Below, piece by piece: positions 8,324 through 15,833 of a stretch of 38,962 bases of DNA (position 1 is the first letter of the stretch; the number at the start of each line of letters is the position of its first letter). Below the pieces are notes generated by a model that saw nothing but the letters and a program-made list of their open reading frames with translations, was not told where the DNA came from and ran no database searches. The stretch covers positions 1-38,962 of the forward strand of contig JAEUHK010000102.1 of assembly GCA_016795465.1 (NCBI GenBank), read 5' to 3'. Source of the stretch: Verrucomicrobiaceae bacterium. Lineage in GTDB: Bacteria; Verrucomicrobiota; Verrucomicrobiia; Verrucomicrobiales; Verrucomicrobiaceae. The position numbers were made by a program, and so were the translations under genes.

Positions 8324-9328
8324 ATGCAGAAGAGTTCAGGAAATTACGAAAAAATTATCCTCATTGTCTCGGCATTCGCCGCGATTGGAGTTGCGGCGTA
8401 TCTGGTGCTTCTGGCACAGGGATTCGATGAATCGTTGCTACTTTCTGATGCAGTGTCGAAGAACAACATGAATCCACCGGATAATCAGGGCGTTCTGGAT
8501 GCCATTGGAACTGTCAGCAAGCAATACAGGTGGGCACCACCGGTGATCGAGAAGAAAGCAGTCCCCCTGAACAAGTCTGTGTTACTTGTAATGAAAGGTA
8601 GTGAAATCTTTGATCTCCAAGTCCCTAAGCCCATTTTCCGCCCTCCTATGACAAACATCTTCTTGGCGGGAGACAAGGAAAAAAGCCCTCCTGAAGAACC
8701 TTTGCCCAATCTGTTTTCCCCCAATGTGGGTGATTTGGATGCGGATGAGGACGGGTTCTCCAATCTTGAGGAGTTTGAAGCCAAGACCAATCCGCGTGAT
8801 CCTAAATCAATGCCACCTTTCACAAACAAACTGGTTTTAAAGCAGCGTGTCAGTAATGACTATGTGCTCAAATTGTTGAGTGGTGAGGATTCGGGAACTT
8901 TCCAAATTCGTCGCCTTATTCCTGAGCCTGCTAAAAGCACTTTTGTTGCCCTTAACACTGAGTTCGGCTTCGACAGAGGAGTGAACCGATTTGTTGCCTT
9001 GTCGTTTGAGAAAAAGAAAGTGGTTCACCCAAAACTCGGTGAAATCGATGCCTATACGCTTAAGCTTCGTGATAACGCCACCAAATTGGAGTTCACCCTA
9101 GACCAAGGTGTGGACAAGAATTTGGCGGAATATGAAGCCCAGTTTGAGTTTCGCTGGCAGCAGGTGGACATTATCCCCAATGTAAAGAAGGGTAAGACCT
9201 TCCAATTGCCCCGAGTTGGCACCACTTATCAGGTTCTAGATATCCAGGAAAACAAGGCGGTTATTTGCCCAGTAGGGGCAGGTGGGGAGTCTTTGATTGA
9301 TCAGAAGCTTGAGATTCTCCAAAAATAG
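8324..9328 (+). CDS. Amuc_1099-like / PilP-position membrane-anchored protein with a calcium-loop-like motif
   Basis: Fourth gene of the pilus locus. The 334-residue product has an N-terminal membrane helix (about 10-30, IILIVSAFAAIGVAAYLVLL). A segment about 60-105 with VIEKKAVPLNKSVLLVMKGS and FDLQVPKPIFRPPMTN follows. At about 137-162 is DLDADEDGFSNLEEFEA followed by a Thr-Asn-Pro motif, the Asp-rich loop seen in TSP3/EF-hand-like repeats that bind calcium. The C-terminal part (about 165-334) has two all-beta units, the last ending in LPRVGTTYQVLDIQENKAVICPVG. The position between the PilO-like and secretin genes is that of PilP, the periplasmic link between inner-membrane platform and secretin. 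No lipobox is present, unlike proteobacterial PilP. The function is inferred from synteny. Confidence 0.7.
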   Translation: MQKSSGNYEKIILIVSAFAAIGVAAYLVLLAQGFDESLLLSDAVSKNNMNPPDNQGVLDAIGTVSKQYRWAPPVIEKKAVPLNKSVLLVMKGSEIFDLQVPKPIFRPPMTNIFLAGDKEKSPPEEPLPNLFSPNVGDLDADEDGFSNLEEFEAKTNPRDPKSMPPFTNKLVLKQRVSNDYVLKLLSGEDSGTFQIRRLIPEPAKSTFVALNTEFGFDRGVNRFVALSFEKKKVVHPKLGEIDAYTLKLRDNATKLEFTLDQGVDKNLAEYEAQFEFRWQQVDIIPNVKKGKTFQLPRVGTTYQVLDIQENKAVICPVGAGGESLIDQKLEILQK

Positions 9329-9428
9329 CGCCCAAAACTTATCACTTTGCCGAAAAAGAACTCGCCAAGACACCTTCAAATCTGTTAATAACCTCACTTT
9401 CACCGAAAACATACTCCTGAGCCTTCCT

Positions 9429-12041
9429 ATGATCCGTCGTTCCCGATTGGCACTTCCCCTCTCCTGTGCACTGCTTGTATCTGTGTCTCCGCAGATTCTT
9501 GTGTCTCAAACTGTGTCAGGCCTTGCGAATCGTGAAATCATGCGTCGCTACGCCCGAATTGAAGATGCGAAAATGGCCATCGCCCGCGGGGACAATTCTT
9601 TCCGTGAAGCGAATTATGAAGATGCGCTTTCTTCCTACCAGGCTGCGGTTCAGACTATTCCGAACGCACCATACACAGCGGAATGGCTGCAGTACGCCGA
9701 ACTCAAGTATGCTGATTGCGCTGTGGTTGTTGCTAAGGAGCGCGCCAAAGTCGGCAAATACGATGAGGCTCGCCAATTGCTTGATGGAGCCGTGGCGAAA
9801 TTTCCAGATCACAAACCTGCGAAGGCGCTGCTTCGTCAGCTTGATGATCCAGATCGGTGGCCGCCTGCGTTGACTTCTTCGCATGTCGATAATGTGAAGA
9901 AGGTTGAGAAGGGACTCATTCTCGGTAACAGTTCTGTTGAACTTGGTAACTATGATCAAGCGATCACACAATATCAAGATGTCCTTCGTGTTGATCCATA
10001 CAACAGTGCTGCACGCAGAGGGATGGAGAATGCAGAACGTCAACGCGGGAGATATTTGGACGCTGCTTATGATCAGCAGCGTGCCAGAATGCTTAATCAG
10101 GTGACTGAAATGTGGGAGGAAAAGGTCCCGCTCAAAGTCACTCCAATGGGAGTGCCGACGGTGAATACGCGGAGTGCTGGGGCCTACCTGACACAGAAAA
10201 TGGACACCATCATATTCCCAACAGTTGCTTTTGAGAATGCAACTATTGAAGAAGCGATTGAGTACCTGCGCCTCAAATCGAAGGACTTGGACACCGAAGA
10301 GCCGGACCCCACCAAGAAGGGGGTGAACATCATCATCAGGACTGGGGATGCACCAACAGGTGCATCGATCAGCCTCGATCTCAAAAATGTGCCAATGTCT
10401 GAGGCCTTGCGTTATATCTGCGATCTTGCTCAGATGAAATACAAGGTAGAAGCTTACGCAGTGGTAGTGGTCCCCATTTCTGAAAGTAGCACCGAAATGT
10501 TCACCCGCACCTATCGTGTGCCACCTGACTTTTTGGTGGCTGGAGGTGGTGGCGGCGCAGCCGCTCCTGCTGCTCCTGCTGCAGATCCTTTTGCTGCTCC
10601 CGCGGCTGGGAATGGTGGTTCGGCGCTCTCTGCCCGTCCTACAGCGAAGGACGTCCTGACCGGAGCAGGTATCACTTTCCCTGAGGGATCATCAGCCTCA
10701 TTCACTGCGGCTACTTCCACTCTTGTAGTCCGTAATACTCAGCCCAATCTGGATCTTGTCGAGACCTATGTTGAAGAACTCAACAAGAACGGCCCCAAGC
10801 AGGTTGTGATCACATCTAAATTCGTTGAAGTCAGCCAGAAGAATACCGAAGAACTAGGCTTTGATTGGCTTCTTGGTGGTGTAGGATTCAATGGAAATAA
10901 TGTTTTTGCGGGTGGTGGTTCAGCGGGTTCCGGGAATCCATACAGCCCAAACAATTTTCCTTTTGGAGGTAATGCAACGATTCCTGCGATCACTGATGGC
11001 GGCGCTCCTCCCACACAGCTGTTTCCTGCGCAGACCTTGGCTTCTGCGGTTGGTGGGCCAATTCCTTTGGGGGCAACTGGATATGGTAACGGGGGGGGGC
11101 CAATGACATCTGGCAACCGCTCGGGTTCCCTTGCGATTACTGACAACAGTATTGATAACCTTCTTTCGAGTGGCAGTACCACGGCAACGCGCACTGTAGC
11201 TCCTGGTATACTTTCAGTGGCCGGTGTTTTCACCGATCCGCAATTCCAAGCGGTCATGCGTGGGTTGAGTCAAAAAAAGGGAGTCGATTTGATGAGCGCA
11301 CCAAGTGTGACAACAAAAGGGGGAACGCGGGCTACGATGTCTGTTGTCAGAGAGTTTATTTATCCGACGGAATTTGACCCACCACAGTTGCCCCAAGGCA
11401 ACCAAGCTGGCGGTGCGTTGTTAGGTGGAGGTGGCACCAATATGATTGCCACTCCCACCACACCCACGGCATTTGAGACACGTAATACCGGAGTCACATT
11501 GGAGGCAGAGCCAACCGTCGGGCCGGATGGAAACACGATTGAACTGAACCTTTCTCCTGAAGTTGTTGAGTTTGATGGTTTTGTTAACTACGGCTCCCCA
11601 ATTCTTTCGCCTTCTAGTTCTGCATTCCAAGCTATTCAGACTCAGGCTATCGGTGCCGTTGGTGCTGCGACGACTGGTTACATTCCGCTCAGTCAGCCTG
11701 AGCGATTGATCACTCCCAATATCATCAACCAACCCATTTTCTCGGTTCGTAAGGTGACCACCGGCGTGACGGTCTGGGATGGTCAAACAGTAGCCTTGGG
11801 CGGCTTGATTCGTGAAGACGTTCAGGATGTAGAGGACAAGTTGCCTATCCTCGGTGATCTTCCCTTTATTGGTCGCCTGTTCCGAAATGAGGCTGAGCAG
11901 CACTTCAAACGAAACCTGATGATTTTCGTCACAGCCTACCTGATTGACCCGTCTGGGCAGCGTGTGAAAGCCGTCGCCAATGATGCGGCCCCCGCACCGA
12001 CGGGAGTGGGCACGTTGCTGCCGACAGTCGGAGGTAATTGA
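9429..12041 (+). CDS. Type II/III (PilQ/GspD-like) outer-membrane secretin with N-terminal TPR region (Amuc_1098-like)
   Basis: Forms the outer-membrane pore of the pilus-like apparatus. The chosen ATG at 9429 gives an 870-residue protein with a signal peptide (about 1-27, LALPLSCALLVSVSPQILVS). The frame is open upstream to 9297, but that part overlaps the preceding gene. Residues about 35-220 form TPR-like helices (DNSFREANYEDALSSYQAA, GNYDQAITQYQDVLRVDPYN). Secretin N domains follow (about 255-365), then a Gly/Ala/Pro-rich linker (about 370-398) and a second N domain ending VITSKFVEVSQKNTEELGFD (about 457-477). The secretin core ends in VTTGVTVWDGQTVALGGLI and LPILGDLPFIGRLFR, the family signature. 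Two Gly/Asn-rich stretches occur at about 480-580. One is encoded over an uninterrupted G9 run at 11091-11099. Confidence 0.93.
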   Translation: MIRRSRLALPLSCALLVSVSPQILVSQTVSGLANREIMRRYARIEDAKMAIARGDNSFREANYEDALSSYQAAVQTIPNAPYTAEWLQYAELKYADCAVVVAKERAKVGKYDEARQLLDGAVAKFPDHKPAKALLRQLDDPDRWPPALTSSHVDNVKKVEKGLILGNSSVELGNYDQAITQYQDVLRVDPYNSAARRGMENAERQRGRYLDAAYDQQRARMLNQVTEMWEEKVPLKVTPMGVPTVNTRSAGAYLTQKMDTIIFPTVAFENATIEEAIEYLRLKSKDLDTEEPDPTKKGVNIIIRTGDAPTGASISLDLKNVPMSEALRYICDLAQMKYKVEAYAVVVVPISESSTEMFTRTYRVPPDFLVAGGGGGAAAPAAPAADPFAAPAAGNGGSALSARPTAKDVLTGAGITFPEGSSASFTAATSTLVVRNTQPNLDLVETYVEELNKNGPKQVVITSKFVEVSQKNTEELGFDWLLGGVGFNGNNVFAGGGSAGSGNPYSPNNFPFGGNATIPAITDGGAPPTQLFPAQTLASAVGGPIPLGATGYGNGGGPMTSGNRSGSLAITDNSIDNLLSSGSTTATRTVAPGILSVAGVFTDPQFQAVMRGLSQKKGVDLMSAPSVTTKGGTRATMSVVREFIYPTEFDPPQLPQGNQAGGALLGGGGTNMIATPTTPTAFETRNTGVTLEAEPTVGPDGNTIELNLSPEVVEFDGFVNYGSPILSPSSSAFQAIQTQAIGAVGAATTGYIPLSQPERLITPNIINQPIFSVRKVTTGVTVWDGQTVALGGLIREDVQDVEDKLPILGDLPFIGRLFRNEAEQHFKRNLMIFVTAYLIDPSGQRVKAVANDAAPAPTGVGTLLPTVGGN
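11091..11099 (+). repeat. G9 homopolymer tract inside the secretin gene
   Basis: Nine consecutive G bases encode the Gly-Gly-Gly of a Gly/Asn-rich loop. Other glycines in the same gene use mixed GGT/GGC/GGA codons, so the pure run is not forced by the protein. Such runs slip during replication, and a gain or loss of one base would truncate the secretin before its pore domain. Confidence 0.9.
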
Positions 12042-12070
12042 TGCTAAAGTTTGATTTGCCTTTCTTACAG

Positions 12071-12102
12071 ACAGGTTCCTCGATTCGAGGAACCTGTTTT
12101 TT
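12071..12102 (+). terminator. Strong intrinsic terminator at the end of the pilus operon, abutting the coaE start
   Basis: A perfect 12-bp stem (12071-12082 with 12086-12097) with a 3-base ATT loop is followed by a run of six T. It lies 30 bp after the secretin stop. The T-run ends immediately before the coaE ATG at 12103. The only purine-rich ribosome-binding candidate for coaE (GAGGA, 12087-12091) is inside the 3' arm of the stem. Confidence 0.88.
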
Positions 12103-12723
12103 ATGAAGTGTGCCATAATTTCCGGCGGCATTGCAGCCGGCAAAACCACCGTTGTCAGACTACTGAGCTCCAAGCTGAATGCTGGGACGCAATGGTTTGG
12201 GGCGGACGAATGCATCAGAACGGCCTATGCCGTGCCTGATCTGCGTCTGGCATTGATCAAAGCCTTCGGTGGTCTAATGAGGCCGGACCAGCGGCATGCC
12301 ATTGAGAATAATGAAAGCGCAGATCGTTTGAGGGAATGGTTGCGCGAGTATGTTTTGCCCTCTGAGGAGCAAAGAAGGTGTCTCGAATCCATCCTGCATC
12401 CCTATGTTCTGAAGGCAGTTGAAGACATCCGTCGGAAAAGGGAGGGGAATCTTTTGGTTGCGGAAGTGCCGCTGCACTATGAGATTGGGGAAGTAATTTC
12501 AGCGGACTTGGTCATCGTGGTGGCTGTTAGCCGGTCGGTGCAAGTCAGGCGTATGATGGAAAACAGGGGTTTGGATGAGGCAACAACACAAGCCTTTCTG
12601 AATGCCCAGTGGCCCATCGAAGCCAAGGTGGAAAAAGCGGACGTGGTCATTTGGAATGATGGTGACCCTTCGGCTTTGGAATGCCAGACGCTGCTACTTG
12701 CCAATCTACTCAACCTCGAATGA
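12103..12723 (+). CDS. coaE: Dephospho-CoA kinase
   Basis: Phosphorylates the 3'-hydroxyl of dephospho-CoA in the last step of coenzyme A synthesis, cytosolic. The 206-residue product has the P-loop GGIAAGKTT near residues 7-15 and a WFGADECIRTAY segment in place of the usual DADxxAR. It also has the family EVPLHYEIG (consensus PLLFE) and VSRSVQVRRMMENRGLDEAT. The closing FLNAQWPIEAKVEKADVVIWNDG matches the Q...K...AD.VI.N.G signature. Length is normal. Its TGA overlaps the ATG of rho (ATGA), so the genes are translationally coupled. The start codon directly follows a terminator T-run with no free Shine-Dalgarno sequence upstream. An internal promoter is not obvious. Confidence 0.87.
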   Translation: MKCAIISGGIAAGKTTVVRLLSSKLNAGTQWFGADECIRTAYAVPDLRLALIKAFGGLMRPDQRHAIENNESADRLREWLREYVLPSEEQRRCLESILHPYVLKAVEDIRRKREGNLLVAEVPLHYEIGEVISADLVIVVAVSRSVQVRRMMENRGLDEATTQAFLNAQWPIEAKVEKADVVIWNDGDPSALECQTLLLANLLNLE

Positions 12724-14189
12724 ACGATACCATAGAAACCACCTTGCCTACGACGGAGGTCGGGGCTGGACTGGCCCCTGCCAGTGAGCAGGCAAATAAT
12801 GCTGCGCCTGTGGCTGCAGCGACAGTCGTTGAACCCGTGGAGCCATCAACGACACCAGCAGGGGGCGCTGAGAGTCCTGTAGCAGAGCCGGCACCCAGGG
12901 CGGAGGAAGGGGCTCAGCCCCCTTTCCCCCAGGAAGTGTCGATCAACGACCTTCAAAACGCGACGCTTGCCGAAATTCAGGCTTTGGCAGAGACCGTGGG
13001 CTTTCGCCTGAATGCCGCCCGCACGAAGCACCAGCTGATTTATGACCTTTGCGCGTTCATGGCAGAGCATCGGACCAAGTTGAAAGTTGAAGGGATTCTT
13101 GAGCTTGGGGCGGAGAACTTTGGCCTGATTCGCTATCCAAAATACAGCTTTGCGCCGCTGCCCGAGGATGTGTTTGTGCCATTGTTCCTAGTGCGGAAGT
13201 TCAACCTGCGTGCCAGCCAGCGCATCGCGGGCTATGCCAAGGCTCCGAAGGACAAGGACAAGTACATCGCCATCGATCGCATCACAGAGGTGGAGGGCAC
13301 GCCGATTGATGATTGGCAGCCGCCAACCGATTTCGAAAAACTCACAGCTACTTTCCCGAATAAGCGCATCATCTTGGAGATGCCCAAACCGTGTCCGCCG
13401 AGCGTGCGGATCATGGATTTGGTGGCGCCGTTGGGCAAAGGGCAACGCGGCCTGATCTGTGCGCCGCCTCGCAGTGGCAAAACGATTCTTCTCAAAGACA
13501 TTGCCCGCTCCATCGTGGCGAATCACAAAGAGGTTTCGCTGATTGTCCTGCTGCTCGATGAGCGTCCTGAGGAAGTCACCGACTTCGAGGAAACCGTTCA
13601 AGGTGTGGAAATCTTCAGCTCGACCTTCGACGAGAGTCCGAAGCGTCACACGCAGGTGGCGGAAGTCGTTCGCGAGCGTGCGTGCAGGCTTGTGGAGCTC
13701 AAAAAAGACGTGGTGATCCTGCTCGACAGCATTACCCGGCTGGCTCGTGGCTACAACATGATGCAAAGCGGCAAGGGGGCACTGATGTCCGGCGGTGTGG
13801 GTAAGAACGCACTGCTCAAGCCCAAGAAGTTCTTTGGCTCCGCCCGCAATGTCGAGGAGGGTGGCAGTCTCACGATCATCGCCACCGCGCTCATTGAGAC
13901 CGAGAGCCGCATGGATGACGTGATCTTTGAGGAGTTCAAAGGCACCGGCAACATGGAGGCCACACTGGATCGCGAGATCTCCGAGCGCCGCATCTTCCCC
14001 GCGCTTCATGTGCTGAAGTCCGGCACTCGGAAAGACGACCTCCTTTACCATCCGGAGGAATTCCGCCGCATCGCCCAGATTCGCCGGCAACTGGCCCAGG
14101 TGCCCGCCACGGACGCACTGGAGCTACTGCTTCGCAACATCGCCCGCACCAGCAACAATGCCGAGATCCTGCTCGGTGGCTTGAAATGA
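12720..14189 (+). CDS. rho: Transcription termination factor Rho
   Basis: Hexameric RNA-dependent ATPase/helicase that ends transcription. The product has 489 residues. An Ala/Pro/Glu-rich, probably disordered extension of about 70 residues precedes the N-terminal Rho domain (INDLQNATLAEIQALAETVG). The OB-type RNA-binding domain follows (GILELGAENFGLIRYP, VPLFLVRKFNLRASQRIAGYA). The ATPase carries P-loop APPRSGKTILL (about 245-255), LIVLLLDERPEEVTDFE, VILLDSITRLARGYNMM (Walker B), the Q/R-loop region SGGVGKNALLKPKKFFGSARN and GTGNMEATLDREISERRIFPA. The start is the ATG overlapping the coaE stop. The upstream frame to 12681 lies inside coaE. A low-complexity N-terminal extension is common in non-proteobacterial Rho. 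Its stop overlaps the next start. Confidence 0.97.
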   Translation: MNDTIETTLPTTEVGAGLAPASEQANNAAPVAAATVVEPVEPSTTPAGGAESPVAEPAPRAEEGAQPPFPQEVSINDLQNATLAEIQALAETVGFRLNAARTKHQLIYDLCAFMAEHRTKLKVEGILELGAENFGLIRYPKYSFAPLPEDVFVPLFLVRKFNLRASQRIAGYAKAPKDKDKYIAIDRITEVEGTPIDDWQPPTDFEKLTATFPNKRIILEMPKPCPPSVRIMDLVAPLGKGQRGLICAPPRSGKTILLKDIARSIVANHKEVSLIVLLLDERPEEVTDFEETVQGVEIFSSTFDESPKRHTQVAEVVRERACRLVELKKDVVILLDSITRLARGYNMMQSGKGALMSGGVGKNALLKPKKFFGSARNVEEGGSLTIIATALIETESRMDDVIFEEFKGTGNMEATLDREISERRIFPALHVLKSGTRKDDLLYHPEEFRRIAQIRRQLAQVPATDALELLLRNIARTSNNAEILLGGLK

Positions 14190-15373
14190 CGCGCGGCATG
14201 GATTCAGGCACTCAACAGCAAAGCGGGGCTGAAACTGCGGAAACACCCGCCGTGAAGGATTGGGTGTTCATCGACACCTCCGAGCAGCTTTCTGCCTGGC
14301 TGGCCGAGATGCGTCAGTGGCTCGCCGCCAGCCCTGACAAGCGCTGCTGCCTCGACACGGAAGCGGACAGCCTTCACCACTATCACGAAAAGCTCTGCCT
14401 GCTGCAGGTGAACTGCGCCGGGAAGTATGCGCTGGTCGACCCGCTGGCTGTGCCGGATGTGGACGAACTTCTGGCATTACTCGACGCGAACGAATTGTGG
14501 TTCCACGGAGCCGATTACGACCTCACGCTGCTTCGCCGCACCTACGGCTGGAGCCCGCGGGTGATTCGTGACACGCAGATCGCGGCTCGATTGCTCGGCG
14601 CGAGGCAGTTTGGGCTCGCGGCGCTGGTGAAGAGCCACTTCGATCTCGATTTGTGCAAAGCCTCGCAAAAGGCCGATTGGAGCCGCCGGCCGCTTCCGCC
14701 GAACATGCTGGCCTACGCTGTAGATGATGTGCGTTATCTTCTGCCCCTGGCGGATCGTCTCGTGGCAGGTTTGCGTGAAAAAGGCCGTGAGGACTGGTTT
14801 CATCAAAGCTGCCGTTCTCTACAGGATGACGTCGCCGCCCGCGACAACGCCCCGCGTGAGGACCCGTGGCGAGTGAACGGTTGCGGCCGCCTGCATCCGA
14901 AGGGGCTCGCCCTGCTCAAAGGCATGTGGGACTGGCGTGAAGGTATCGCGCAGGAGCGTGACCTGCCTTGCTTCAAGATCATGTCGAACAAGCAGATGGT
15001 GGCCTATGCCGAGCAATTTGAGGCCGGCAGCATCTCGCTGATGCCACCGAATGGCTGGCGTCCACGGTGGAAGCAGCAGTTTCACGAAATCGTGGCCGCC
15101 GTCACCGCTTCGCACCCTTCTGAGTGGCCTCAACGCCCGAAAAAGACCAAAGGACGGCTCAGCGATGCCCAGCGTGATGCGATCGACCGGTTGTGTGTAC
15201 AGCGGGAGGCGATTGCGAATGGCCTCGACATTGAGCCTTCGCTGCTCGGCTCTCGTTCCACGGTGGAGGATCTGGTCGTTCAAGGAGACCCGGTGACTCA
15301 TTTGATGCCCTGGCAGCACGAGCTGCTGTTTGACGCGGTCAATCAGGCTCTCGCGAATACAGCGGCGGCCTGA
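14186..15373 (+). CDS. rnd: Ribonuclease D (DEDDy 3'-5' exoribonuclease with HRDC domain)
   Basis: Trims 3' ends of tRNA precursors and other structured RNAs in the cytosol. The 395-residue product has the exonuclease motifs of the DEDDy class: CCLDTEADSLHHYHEKLCLLQ (Exo I, Asp and Glu), LWFHGADYDLTLLRRTYG (Exo II, Asp), and YAVDDVRYLLPLADRL (Exo III, Tyr and Asp). SQKADWSRRPL is the conserved family segment. An HRDC domain follows at about 225-300 (LALLKGMWDWREGIAQERDLP, IMSNKQMVAYAE). Its ATG overlaps the rho TGA (ATGA). A second ATG four codons later (14198) is an alternative. The sequence ends in a 14-bp palindrome spanning the stop (15368-15381). Confidence 0.93.
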   Translation: MTRGMDSGTQQQSGAETAETPAVKDWVFIDTSEQLSAWLAEMRQWLAASPDKRCCLDTEADSLHHYHEKLCLLQVNCAGKYALVDPLAVPDVDELLALLDANELWFHGADYDLTLLRRTYGWSPRVIRDTQIAARLLGARQFGLAALVKSHFDLDLCKASQKADWSRRPLPPNMLAYAVDDVRYLLPLADRLVAGLREKGREDWFHQSCRSLQDDVAARDNAPREDPWRVNGCGRLHPKGLALLKGMWDWREGIAQERDLPCFKIMSNKQMVAYAEQFEAGSISLMPPNGWRPRWKQQFHEIVAAVTASHPSEWPQRPKKTKGRLSDAQRDAIDRLCVQREAIANGLDIEPSLLGSRSTVEDLVVQGDPVTHLMPWQHELLFDAVNQALANTAAA

Positions 15374-15383
15374 ATTCAGGCGG

Positions 15384-15818
15384 TCACCACAAGGTGAAGC
15401 CTACTTGACCGGCTCTGCGGACTTTGCTGCTAAACAACGTCAGCAGGCAGCCCACGCCATAGGTCAGATTCGTCATGCCCACCCAGATGGGCAGTAGGGA
15501 ATGAGGCACCAGCGGGGCCTTGGGTGGGACCAAGCTTGGAAAGACGTTGTTGGTAAAATAGATGCCCGTGCCTGCAATCACCGCAAACAGGGCCGCCAGC
15601 AGCCATTGGCACCAGCGGAACTCGTTCATAAAGCCCACCATGGCCCCGAGCGTGACCAGATACCAGCCGAGCGCGGCTCCGAACCATCCAAACAGCTCAT
15701 GGAACAGCAGCAGCGCGATGACCGCGGCTCCGGCGATCATGTGCACCCAGATGAGTTTCCGGGTGAAAATGACCTCTTGGAGGCAGGGATTGCCGCGGTG
15801 GCGTTGAACATCGAGCAT
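15384..15818 (-). CDS. Small four-helix membrane protein of unknown function
   Basis: A 144-residue protein not recognised as a named family. It has a short cytosolic-looking start (MLDVQRHRGNPCLQEVIFTRK). Four hydrophobic segments follow at about 24-42 (LIWVHMIAGAAVIALLLFH), 46-64 (GAALGWYLVTLGAMVGFM), 71-90 (WLLAALFAVIAGTGIYFT) and 108-126 (LPIWVGMTNLTYGVGCLLTL), with a basic C-terminus. His at 29 and 40 could be ligands but no heme or metal motif is diagnostic. It is convergent with rnd (11 bp apart) and lies 16 bp downstream of the beta-helix gene on the same strand, so the two may be co-transcribed. Confidence 0.7.
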   Translation of the reverse strand: MLDVQRHRGNPCLQEVIFTRKLIWVHMIAGAAVIALLLFHELFGWFGAALGWYLVTLGAMVGFMNEFRWCQWLLAALFAVIAGTGIYFTNNVFPSLVPPKAPLVPHSLLPIWVGMTNLTYGVGCLLTLFSSKVRRAGQVGFTLW

Positions 15819-15833
15819 CGGTCGTCTTTAAAA

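Noticed and set aside
15368..15381. GCCTGAATTCAGGC palindrome as a bidirectional terminator between rnd and the small membrane gene
   Set aside because: It is a perfect 14-bp palindrome with no loop and no T-run on either side, so it would form a poor RNA hairpin terminator. It is noted only in the rnd entry.
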